64,000 nt of DNA from contig WGMW01000008.1 of assembly GCA_016124845.1 (NCBI GenBank), positions 62,001 through 126,000 of the forward strand, given 5' to 3'. A program made the translations under genes and the position numbers. The DNA is from Flavobacteriales bacterium (GTDB lineage Bacteria > Bacteroidota > Bacteroidia > UBA10329). Positions 15,470 through 22,880 of this stretch are shown here, piece by piece; position 1 is the stretch's first letter, and every line of letters starts with the position of its first letter. The notes under the pieces were generated by a model. The model saw only the letters and a list, made by a program, of their open reading frames with translations. It ran no database searches and had not been told where the DNA came from.

Positions 15470-17350
15470 CTATGCTTTTCCCGTCAATCTGAATTTCACT
15501 TCTCGAATGATGTTCATGGGAGTGTACATCTCCCAGAACGTTCGACCATCTCCGTTTGAAATCGGCTCTGGTTGGCTTTCAACCACAGGCTCCGGTTCCG
15601 GCTGCTTTTCTTCCTGTTGTGGTTGCTGAACAAACAGCTTGGTCATAGTTTCTACCAACGGAGCATTGAACTTATTTCCCGCACTTTCCATCAGTTCCCG
15701 CATTTCTGCTTCGGAGAGGTTTTCCCACTCGTACTTCATCTCGCCAAGCAGTTCGTAACCCTCAATGTTCTTGCCTGCATCATACATTTTCGAAAGACCG
15801 AGATTATCGTACTTGAGGAAAAACCCAGGATCGATCTTGTATTTGAGAAGCGTATCCTCTGTACCCGGTTTCAGATAATAATGTCGGATTTCTGCTTCCG
15901 CTTGCGTGAAACCAAGACCAACCGCCAAGCGTGCCGAATCGGTCGTATTCGGAGGTGAAGCATGGAACGTTCGGTTATCGAAGATCAGCGCCTCTCCAGC
16001 CTTCATTTCCAGCAATTCCAAGTACGGGAAAATGGTGTACATGTGGCGTTTTAGCGGTGTCTCCACCTGTGGCGATGGCGAAGGGCGCACGTTCGTAAAA
16101 AAACGGTTGCTCCCTTTGATCACACCGATACAGCCGTTTTCCATATTCACATCCTGCAAAGGAATCCAACACGTAACCGAACAATGCTTTTTCTCATCTT
16201 CTACAAACGACCAATCTTGATGCGGTGGCACAACGCCTTGCGGATTCGGCTCTTTGATGACGAATGACGCTGTAAACACCTGCGCACCGGTCAGATTGCC
16301 CTCCACTTTTGGCATGGCGATCTCCTTGATGCGATTGACCATGTTCGTGACCAATTGCTTGTCCGCATTGTCCATTCCCACATGGAAACCGTAGCCTTTC
16401 TCATCCTTGAGGTTGAGTTCTTTGTGCAATGCGATGAGCTGATCGATCTGCTCCTGCTCCAATGCAGGAATCTTCACAAATCCATTCTTCTCAAAATGCT
16501 CCTGTAACTCTGGATCTTTGAAAAGTGGAACCATCTGCGATTTCGGTTTGCCGAGTTGTTCTTCTACTTCAGCCATGGTCATATCTTTTATTTGATAATC
16601 AAATTCTTCTGCGAACTCACCAATAAGTGGTTCATTTCTAATTTCAGGATACTTGATGAACATGTCATCAGGCATGTTGTACTTCTTCACTTTGCCATCT
16701 TCTGTACCGTAATACATGAACAGATCCACAGCTTTTGGCACTAACCCGAACGTAACGGCAACACGCGGATCTTGCGAAAGATTGGCTGGTGATGCATGCA
16801 TCAGTGCATGATTGAATAGAATCGCTTCTCCGGCTTTTAGCGGAACATCGATCAAATATGCTCTGAGTTCTTTTCTGATTCCCTCAAAATCAACCGGCAA
16901 AGAAGGACTTCTCAGTTGGCTGTTCAGTTTATGACTTCCCGGAATGACCTGAAGACAACCGTTTTGAGTGGTCGTGTCTTGAAGCGGCATCCAGAATGTA
17001 TACGAACCGAATTTCGATTCATCCACAACCGTCCAATCCTGATGAATGGGCATTTCCGAATATTCACCAGGTTGCTTTACCAGAAAACTGGAACCAAGTG
17101 GTTTGAATTCAGAGAGTAATTGCTGCAAACTTGAATCGAGAACCTCGCCAACAGAATCACTCAGTTCTTTTTTGAAGTCGGTATCTGAGAGAAACGAAGA
17201 CGACCAGAAAGGGCTGCTTTCATCCGCAGGAACCCGTTGAAACAGCTTCTGCAATTGTCCTATTTGCTCCGAGGAACATAGAGAAACAACCACATACCCA
17301 TCCCTTTCGAGACGCGCAGCCAGGTCGCTATCCTTCAAAAAGTCGATCAT
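15470..17350 (-). CDS. Double-domain PhyH oxygenase with conserved C-terminal tail, PhyH9
   Basis: This 626-residue fusion has two complete PhyH domains. Domain 1 carries H103-Q-D105, H185 and R196; domain 2 carries H377-Q-D379, H463 and R474. The interdomain linker (GKPKSQMVPLFKDPELQEHF) is clearly homologous to that of PhyH8, so the fusion arose once and was duplicated, or was exchanged. Domain 2 shares CWIPLQD and a KK-rich segment after HQDW with the PhyH10 domain. The C-terminal linker (565-602) is rich in Gln, Glu and Pro and ends in the tail RTFWEMYTPMNIIREV. The gene overlaps PhyH10 by an ATGA and precedes PhyH8 by two bases. Confidence 0.93.
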   Translation of the reverse strand: MIDFLKDSDLAARLERDGYVVVSLCSSEQIGQLQKLFQRVPADESSPFWSSSFLSDTDFKKELSDSVGEVLDSSLQQLLSEFKPLGSSFLVKQPGEYSEMPIHQDWTVVDESKFGSYTFWMPLQDTTTQNGCLQVIPGSHKLNSQLRSPSLPVDFEGIRKELRAYLIDVPLKAGEAILFNHALMHASPANLSQDPRVAVTFGLVPKAVDLFMYYGTEDGKVKKYNMPDDMFIKYPEIRNEPLIGEFAEEFDYQIKDMTMAEVEEQLGKPKSQMVPLFKDPELQEHFEKNGFVKIPALEQEQIDQLIALHKELNLKDEKGYGFHVGMDNADKQLVTNMVNRIKEIAMPKVEGNLTGAQVFTASFVIKEPNPQGVVPPHQDWSFVEDEKKHCSVTCWIPLQDVNMENGCIGVIKGSNRFFTNVRPSPSPQVETPLKRHMYTIFPYLELLEMKAGEALIFDNRTFHASPPNTTDSARLAVGLGFTQAEAEIRHYYLKPGTEDTLLKYKIDPGFFLKYDNLGLSKMYDAGKNIEGYELLGEMKYEWENLSEAEMRELMESAGNKFNAPLVETMTKLFVQQPQQEEKQPEPEPVVESQPEPISNGDGRTFWEMYTPMNIIREVKFRLTGKA

Positions 17351-18258
17351 GAAAAAACGGCTTTCATTCGTTGCATGAATGATGGTTTCTCATCATAGCG
17401 CGGTCCGTTCAACTTCTTCTTGAACTCTTCGTAGGTCAGGTCTTTCTGAACATATGGTACTTCTCCGATCTTCTTGAATTCCGTGGGCTGTTTCCATGGA
17501 TTGAACTCCATGAAGAAATCCTGCTCCACTTCAAGCACATTTACGGTCTTGTTGTCAACTGCTTGGTTCATGTGAAAATGAATGGCTGGCTCTTCTTCCG
17601 GAATCAAAATCAATTGTATGGCAATTCGTAGATCGTTGGTGGTGTTCGGATAGGAATAATGAACAATGCTGTCATCGAGAATAATAGCCTCGCCCGCTTT
17701 GATGTCGCATGTAACCAGGTCGTTTTTGATGATATCATCTTTGATTCCCTCCAACTCCCATGGCACCATTGGTCCACGATGCTGTCCGAAACGCTTGTGC
17801 GAACCGGGCACAACCTCCAATGCTCCGTTTCCTCTATGACTATCCACCAACGGACACCAAATGGAAACGGTACAACACTTTTTCTCATCGGCAAACGCCC
17901 AATTCTCATGCAACGGCACTTCGCCCGTTTGTTCTTCCTTGCGGATGTAATTGGCAATGATCGGCTTGTAATCGGCCAGCAGTTTCTCGTAGTGCGGACG
18001 GAAAACCTCGTCAATGATCTTCAGCACTTCGCGCTTGTGATCAGGATTTCGGTCAATGAATGTGAAATCGTACGTGATGGTATAATCCATATCCAACCCT
18101 GCATCCTTAGGTGAAACGTGACCTCCGCTGGTTTTCAAAACCTCAAAGAACTTATCCCACAGGTATTTCACCTCTTCCTTTTTCAAGAAAGGGACATGAA
18201 CGTATCCGTTCTTCTGGAATTCCTTTTCCAGATTTTCATCTCTTAGTACAGGTCTCAT
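17347..18258 (-). CDS. PhyH-family protein with altered iron motif H-E-N, PhyH10
   Basis: This 303-residue PhyH domain protein differs from its eleven sister domains at the iron site: the motif is H117-E-N119 (PLHENWAFADE) instead of H-x-D. I checked the codons (CAT GAG AAT on the minus strand near 17900-17910). Distal H200 (SIVHYSYPN) and R211 are kept. Asn could still be a weak ligand, or the protein may be a non-catalytic partner. The C-terminus ends in the basic amphipathic segment SFMQRMKAVFS. The gene is the first after wzm and overlaps it by one base (TAATG), and overlaps PhyH9 by ATGA. Confidence 0.9.
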   Translation of the reverse strand: MRPVLRDENLEKEFQKNGYVHVPFLKKEEVKYLWDKFFEVLKTSGGHVSPKDAGLDMDYTITYDFTFIDRNPDHKREVLKIIDEVFRPHYEKLLADYKPIIANYIRKEEQTGEVPLHENWAFADEKKCCTVSIWCPLVDSHRGNGALEVVPGSHKRFGQHRGPMVPWELEGIKDDIIKNDLVTCDIKAGEAIILDDSIVHYSYPNTTNDLRIAIQLILIPEEEPAIHFHMNQAVDNKTVNVLEVEQDFFMEFNPWKQPTEFKKIGEVPYVQKDLTYEEFKKKLNGPRYDEKPSFMQRMKAVFS

Positions 18259-19070
18259 TATACGAGTTCAGCTATTTTATCTTCGACACGCTTAAAGTAT
18301 AGTAGGCCAATAAGCAGTACAATGACCGAAATCATCAATCCTGTAAGAGCCATCACATTCATTTCTTCTCCGAACAATGACCATCGCATCATTTCAATGA
18401 GCGAAGCCATTGGATTGAGATAAATTAATTCGGAATATTCTGCCGGAATCAGCGACACAGGGTAAAAGACCGGTGTGAACCAGATTCCAAAATTGACAAG
18501 GAATGGAATAATGTGGTGAAGATCCCTGTAACGTAACGTGGCAGCCGCAAGTATTAAACTCACACCCAATCCCAAAACGGCTGTAAAGCAAAGGACAAAT
18601 GGCACGGCTAACATTCGAAGCGAAAACGGTATTCCTGACCAGGCCATCATAGGAATAATGAGCAGCAGTGTGAGCCCTACCTCTACAAATGCCACCAACA
18701 CCTTTGATGCCGGGAGAATGAGTTTTGGAAACGACAACTTTCTAATAAGATCCTGATTGTTCATCAGACTTGTGCTGCCATGACTGAAAATATAAATGAA
18801 CAGGTTCCAGCATAGCACTCCACCGAATACGAACAATGCATACGGATAACCAACATTCACATCCAAAAGCAAACCGAAGAATAGACTGAAAACGATAACG
18901 GCCGTCAGTGGTTGCAAAAAGGACCAAGCAATGCCCAGCGCGGTCTGCGCGTATTTGATCTTCAGATCGCGCTTGGCCAAGGTCACAATCAATCCTCGAT
19001 ACTTCCATATATTGCGGAAATACTCCGAAAAACTTGGAGCTTCGGCAGTTATTACCGTACGTTTCGACAT
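18258..19070 (-). CDS. wzm: ABC transporter permease, O-antigen/polysaccharide export type (Wzm-like)
   Basis: This 270-residue polytopic protein has about six transmembrane segments and the ABC2-type permease pattern of Wzm/TagG/KpsM proteins, including the N-terminal RGLIVTLAKRDLKIKYAQT interface segment and the FTPVFYPVSLIP and LIYLNPMASLIEMMRW segments near residues 193-232. It would form the channel for lipid-linked glycan export with the Wzt ATPase encoded at 8231-9451. It is the first gene of the seven-gene operon, followed by PhyH10 with a one-base overlap. The upstream 75 bases separate it from a divergent gene; I see a partial minus-7-like TAAGTTTC there but no well-spaced minus-33 element. 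Confidence 0.93.
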   Translation of the reverse strand: MSKRTVITAEAPSFSEYFRNIWKYRGLIVTLAKRDLKIKYAQTALGIAWSFLQPLTAVIVFSLFFGLLLDVNVGYPYALFVFGGVLCWNLFIYIFSHGSTSLMNNQDLIRKLSFPKLILPASKVLVAFVEVGLTLLLIIPMMAWSGIPFSLRMLAVPFVLCFTAVLGLGVSLILAAATLRYRDLHHIIPFLVNFGIWFTPVFYPVSLIPAEYSELIYLNPMASLIEMMRWSLFGEEMNVMALTGLMISVIVLLIGLLYFKRVEDKIAELV

Positions 19071-19145
19071 CTATTCACAAAGAAACGAAACTTAGCCATG
19101 CATTTTTTCGGATAAGGTCAAATCGCGTTCTTTGAGTACTCATCA

Positions 19146-20018
19146 ATGCCATTGATAGCTCATATCATCAACATTTTTCACCCATCGGAAAACTCCGACC
19201 TTAAACTTGCGCAGGAGGTTACTGTCGCCTCAATGGCAAGGGCTCGAAACATATGTCGCCAACCTAATGCCATTGAACTCCTATCGGCTCAAACAGAGGA
19301 TGACCGAAAAATGGTCCCTTTTGAATTTAAAGCCACAGCCGATCTGGACCGTGACGTGACGGACATTCATCCGTTTGAGAAGCAGATGCATTTGCCTCTT
19401 TTGTTTGACATTCTGAACCGGGCTTATAGCGAATCAGACGCGGATTACATCATCTATTCAAATGTTGATATCGGTGTTCAACCTCATTTCTACGAGACGG
19501 TTCTGGAACTCATTGATCAGGGATTCGATGCATTTATGATCAACCGTAGGAGAATACCCGCCAAATTCCATTCGGTGGAAGAAATGGAGCAGATGTTTGC
19601 CGAAAAAGGACTGAAACATCCAGGATTCGACTGTTTCGTATTCAAGCGAGAACTGTTCCCAAAATTCTCGCTCGAAAATGTCTGCATCGGAGTTCCGTAT
19701 GTTGAAATGACCTTATCTCAGAATCTGTTCTGCTTCGCGCAAAATCCTAAGGTTTTCACCGATGAATTTCTCACTTTCCACATCGGGATGGAGATCTTCA
19801 AGGGTCGGGCACCAAAGGAATATTTGAAATACAACGGCAACCAGTTTTGGAACGCAATGAGTAAGATCGAGAATCAACTCGATTCAAGAAAATGGACCTT
19901 TGGGCGGCTTTGGTTCCCTTTTCGGATAATCTATTGGGGATTGCATCCATGCTTCCCAATACGATTAGCACTGAAATTGGAACCTCGAAGGTGGAAATTC
20001 AATCAAGTTTCGGACTGA
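19146..20018 (+). CDS. Hypothetical protein, possible GT-A-type glycosyltransferase
   Basis: This 290-residue soluble protein is not confidently recognised. The N-terminus IAHIINIFHPSENSD could be the first beta strand of a nucleotide-binding fold, and YIIYSNVDIGVQPHFYETV (about residues 100-118) resembles the donor-binding strand of GT-A glycosyltransferases with N-V-D in place of D-x-D. The C-terminal part is rich in Trp, Arg and aromatic residues. It stands alone on the plus strand, divergent from wzm and convergent with the GNAT gene, whose end overlaps its own by 20 bases. The setting within the glycan locus supports a sugar-related role, but this is inference. Confidence 0.7.
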   Translation: MPLIAHIINIFHPSENSDLKLAQEVTVASMARARNICRQPNAIELLSAQTEDDRKMVPFEFKATADLDRDVTDIHPFEKQMHLPLLFDILNRAYSESDADYIIYSNVDIGVQPHFYETVLELIDQGFDAFMINRRRIPAKFHSVEEMEQMFAEKGLKHPGFDCFVFKRELFPKFSLENVCIGVPYVEMTLSQNLFCFAQNPKVFTDEFLTFHIGMEIFKGRAPKEYLKYNGNQFWNAMSKIENQLDSRKWTFGRLWFPFRIIYWGLHPCFPIRLALKLEPRRWKFNQVSD

Positions 20019-20634
20019 AGTATCTGCTTTGTTCCAGCAGCCCTTTCAATAAATCGCTTTGGAGCGAATTGAGATCCGCTACATTCTGAACAACGGTACC
20101 TGAACCGAACATTTTTGCCGATTGGGCCCGCAAATGCTCCGTAGCCTGTTCAAAATCATTTTCATTGACGGTGTAATACTGAAAATCGGAGGGTTGATCA
20201 GGCTGTAGTTTATATCCCAGCTTCAAATTAAATGAGATGGCAAAGCTGTTTCCACTCCGGATCTTCGCCTTCAATCGCTTAAGCCCTAAAGCATAGAATG
20301 CCATTTCCATCATGAACAGAATGGCCAGCATGGGCTGAGGCATTTCCAAGTAACTCGGTTCTCCCACAAAAATGCCAGCTTCCCCTTCAGCTAAACTGAT
20401 ATCGATATCTTTTATATGAATAAGTCCAATAGGATATTTGTGGGTTCTGATAACCCAGTAAAGGTTGCGCTCACTGTCCAGTTTGGTGAACCATTGTTCT
20501 TGATCCTCACGCGTCAATAATCCTTGGAACTGCATATTATTCCGAACATAATCCTGATTTCGCCACAACCGAACCATTTCCAAATGGTCAGGTCGTAATG
20601 ATTCAAGTTGTATACCATAACGCTGTAGCCGCAT
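19999..20634 (-). CDS. GNAT family N-acyltransferase
   Basis: This 211-residue protein has the GNAT layout: ESLRPDHLEMVRLWRNQDYVR at the N-terminus, a beta-strand block YWVIRTHKYPIGLIHIKDI, an EAGIFVGEP strand and the acceptor region RLKAKIRSGNSFAISFNLKLGY, which is the usual end of the acetyl-CoA fold. It most resembles ribosomal-protein-type or sugar-amine acetyltransferases (Acetyltransf_3). It would transfer an acyl group from CoA to an amine. Its start overlaps the stop of the upstream GT2 gene by one base (TAATG), so it is the last gene of the sulfotransferase operon. An amino-sugar target is inferred from context. Confidence 0.82.
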   Translation of the reverse strand: MRLQRYGIQLESLRPDHLEMVRLWRNQDYVRNNMQFQGLLTREDQEQWFTKLDSERNLYWVIRTHKYPIGLIHIKDIDISLAEGEAGIFVGEPSYLEMPQPMLAILFMMEMAFYALGLKRLKAKIRSGNSFAISFNLKLGYKLQPDQPSDFQYYTVNENDFEQATEHLRAQSAKMFGSGTVVQNVADLNSLQSDLLKGLLEQSRYFSPKLD

Positions 20635-21554
20635 TACAATCGGGTTTTTATGGAATACACAGGTTTTCGAATCCTATCTGCATAGATTCGGCTGATGTAT
20701 GCACCAAGCACGCTCAAACAGATCATAATGAGTCCAGTTGCAAAGAACAAGGCGGTTATAATGGAGGCAAATCCTGCCTCGGCACCGAAAACCAGTTTCT
20801 GATAGATGTAGTAGATGCCGACACCGAAGCACACAAAGGCAATAAGAAATCCTGAGGCGCTCATCACTCTAAGAGGAAAATCCGTGTAGAAGAAAATGAG
20901 TTTCAATGCCAAGTAGATCAGACCGAAATAGGAATAGCCAGAACGACCTTCGGACCTTGATTCGTGAATCACTTCCACTTTTTCCACCTCGTCAGTATAC
21001 CAATGAATGACCTGATTGAGAAAGAGTTGATCGTGGGTCTGCTTGTCCAGTTTACCTTTCAGTTCGGGAGAAATGAGTCGGAAGGAAGAGCCGATATCGG
21101 AACCATCCACCCAGTCAAAGATCTTTTTGATCAACCAAGACCCAGCTCTTTTGAATAGAGGATTATTCTGAGATGCCGTCACTCCAAAAACTATGGCAGC
21201 TGACGTTTCTTGCGCACAACCGATGAGTTTTTCGATTTCTTCTGGAGGAGTTTGCAGGTCATCGTCAATGGTAATGACCGAAGCCCCTTTGGCATGCGTG
21301 ATACCACAGACCGTGGCAGCATTTTGTCCATAATTTCTACCCAAGCGAATGAGCGAAACCATTTCAGGATAAGCCGTCTTTATCGATTTCAACTCATTCC
21401 AACTCGTTTCCGGACCGCCATCCTCTACAAAAAGCACTTCAAAGCTCTTTCCGAGTTTGGTCAGGGTTTCAGCGGTGCGTTCGTACAGCGGACGCAACGT
21501 TTCCACCGAATTGTAAACCGGAACAACTACTGTTATGTCTATCTGTCGGCTCAA
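20634..21554 (-). CDS. Membrane GT2 glycosyltransferase (GtrB/ArnC/DPM1-like)
   Basis: I place the start at the TTG at 21554, whose TTGA overlaps the stop of the ketosynthase gene; an ATG at 21611 would add 19 residues read through the end of that gene. The ~306-residue protein has the GT2 motifs VVVPVYNSVETL, FVEDGGPETSW, NYGQNAATVCGI and the D-x-D motif TIDDDLQTPPEE, followed by two C-terminal transmembrane segments near residues 212-235 and 244-272. This is the arrangement of GtrB/ArnC-type enzymes that build polyprenyl-phosphate-linked sugars at the inner membrane. It sits inside the sulfotransferase-ACP-ketosynthase operon. Confidence 0.9.
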   Translation of the reverse strand: MSRQIDITVVVPVYNSVETLRPLYERTAETLTKLGKSFEVLFVEDGGPETSWNELKSIKTAYPEMVSLIRLGRNYGQNAATVCGITHAKGASVITIDDDLQTPPEEIEKLIGCAQETSAAIVFGVTASQNNPLFKRAGSWLIKKIFDWVDGSDIGSSFRLISPELKGKLDKQTHDQLFLNQVIHWYTDEVEKVEVIHESRSEGRSGYSYFGLIYLALKLIFFYTDFPLRVMSASGFLIAFVCFGVGIYYIYQKLVFGAEAGFASIITALFFATGLIMICLSVLGAYISRIYADRIRKPVYSIKTRL

Positions 21555-22606
21555 ACTTGGATCATCGGCAGACAAGCCACCTTGTCTGTTTCCAAAATTA
21601 CATTTCCCCACGACAGCCCAACACCGAATCCGGAAAGCATCAATCTGAGATGTTTTGATCTGAGCTGATCACTAAGCTGCGAAACCAAGGTGACAGGAAC
21701 GGTTGCGCAACTTGTATTTCCATAATAGTGAAGTGAACTCGGGGTTTTGTCTTTGGAGAAACCAACCTTACGCGCGATGCTATCATTCAGAAATTGGTTG
21801 GCCTGATGAAGCACCAGATAATCGATGTCTTCGGGACTCTTTTCCATGGTGCTCATCAATTTACCGATCTCTGATGCAACCGTTGAAAGCCCGAACGTGA
21901 AAACCGCCTGACCGTTCATGGCCAGTTGGTTGAGGTTTCTCTGTACTCCTTCTGAAACTTCCTGCAGTCGCAGAGACTCTTCCGTTGTAGGATTTCTGAA
22001 TCCACCGAACGGAACATGGATTGCTTCAAAATCCGCACCCTTCGAACCGATTCCGAAAGTCATTTTCGGAGCATTTTCGTCCAATTCAAAAGCAGTCGCA
22101 CTCCCTGCATCCGCAAAAATCGGATAGATGGAATTGTCCTTCTTCGAAACCATTTTGGTGATCGTATCGCCAACCAGCATCAAGCCTTTTTGGATACCGA
22201 AAGAGTTCATCATCCCCACAATCACCGACATTCCATACACATAACCCGCACAGCCTTGATTCAAATCCAAACAGATGGAATTTTGCGGTAATCCAAGCTT
22301 GTTCTGTAGCTGTGTGGCAGTTCCTGGAACAATATGATCCGGTGTCTGTGTAACAAAAATCAGAATACCGATCTCAGAAGCACTCCAACCAAGTTCCTTC
22401 AACAATGGCTTTGCCGATGCTTCGCACAGATCCGCTGCTGTTACACCATCAGGCGCCACATGACGATAACGGATTCCAACTTGGTTGATGATCTCGTTCT
22501 TCGATTTTTCTGACAATGATGTGAGTTCGGCATTATCCTCCCGCTGTTTTGGGACCGCGGCCGCGATTCCCGCAAACCGAACATGATGTCCTTCAAAACC
22601 GGACAT
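21551..22606 (-). CDS. 3-oxoacyl-ACP synthase III family protein (KAS III, FabH-like)
   Basis: The ATG at 22606 lies one base after the ACP stop and gives 351 residues; an upstream start at 22642 would overlap the ACP gene. The thiolase-fold triad is complete: Cys119 (NQGCAGYVYG), His267 (VLHQANQF) and Asn297 (YYGNTSCATVP). FabH-type enzymes condense an acyl-CoA with malonyl-ACP or transfer an acyl group from CoA to other acceptors. Because the gene directly follows a dedicated acyl carrier protein and lies beside a sulfotransferase and a lipid-linked sugar transferase, it more likely serves a specialised acyl modification than primary fatty-acid synthesis (inference). Confidence 0.9.
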   Translation of the reverse strand: MSGFEGHHVRFAGIAAAVPKQREDNAELTSLSEKSKNEIINQVGIRYRHVAPDGVTAADLCEASAKPLLKELGWSASEIGILIFVTQTPDHIVPGTATQLQNKLGLPQNSICLDLNQGCAGYVYGMSVIVGMMNSFGIQKGLMLVGDTITKMVSKKDNSIYPIFADAGSATAFELDENAPKMTFGIGSKGADFEAIHVPFGGFRNPTTEESLRLQEVSEGVQRNLNQLAMNGQAVFTFGLSTVASEIGKLMSTMEKSPEDIDYLVLHQANQFLNDSIARKVGFSKDKTPSSLHYYGNTSCATVPVTLVSQLSDQLRSKHLRLMLSGFGVGLSWGNVILETDKVACLPMIQV

Positions 22607-22607
22607 T

Positions 22608-22838
22608 TCAACCGTTTTTGGTGAGTTGGTAGAGGTCGCCAACCGTTTTTGCCTCTCTGAATTCCCGTTCAGGAATCGTCACTCCAAAATGCTCATCAAT
22701 GGCAGCAATAACGATCAGCGCCTGCATGGACGACCACTCTTCCAGTTCTCGGAAAAGTGTATTCTGGTCAATATCACCCGCATCCTGAAAAAGCGAGCTG
22801 AAGACCTTTAGAAACTGTTCTGAACTTTCTGGCATCAA
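22608..22838 (-). CDS. Acyl carrier protein
   Basis: This 76-residue acidic protein has the four-helix carrier-protein layout. The phosphopantetheine attachment serine is most likely Ser37 in EEWSSMQAL, which replaces the more usual D-S-L with S-S-M, a variant seen in specialised carrier proteins. The following helix AALIDEHFG-like segment (IVIAAIDEHFGVTIPE) and EFREAKTVGDLYQL are typical. It would carry an acyl thioester for the adjacent FabH-like enzyme. It lies 42 bases after the sulfotransferase gene and one base before the ketosynthase ATG. Confidence 0.9.
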   Translation of the reverse strand: MMPESSEQFLKVFSSLFQDAGDIDQNTLFRELEEWSSMQALIVIAAIDEHFGVTIPEREFREAKTVGDLYQLTKNG

Positions 22839-22880
22839 TGAACTGTTGCTTAACGCGAATGTAGCAAACCGCGAATAGTT

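Noticed and set aside
14667-15629. Plus-strand open frame of 320 codons opposite the PhyH8/PhyH9 genes
   Set aside because: It is antisense to two clearly coding, motif-bearing genes, has no recognisable domain and a composition typical of reverse-strand shadows.
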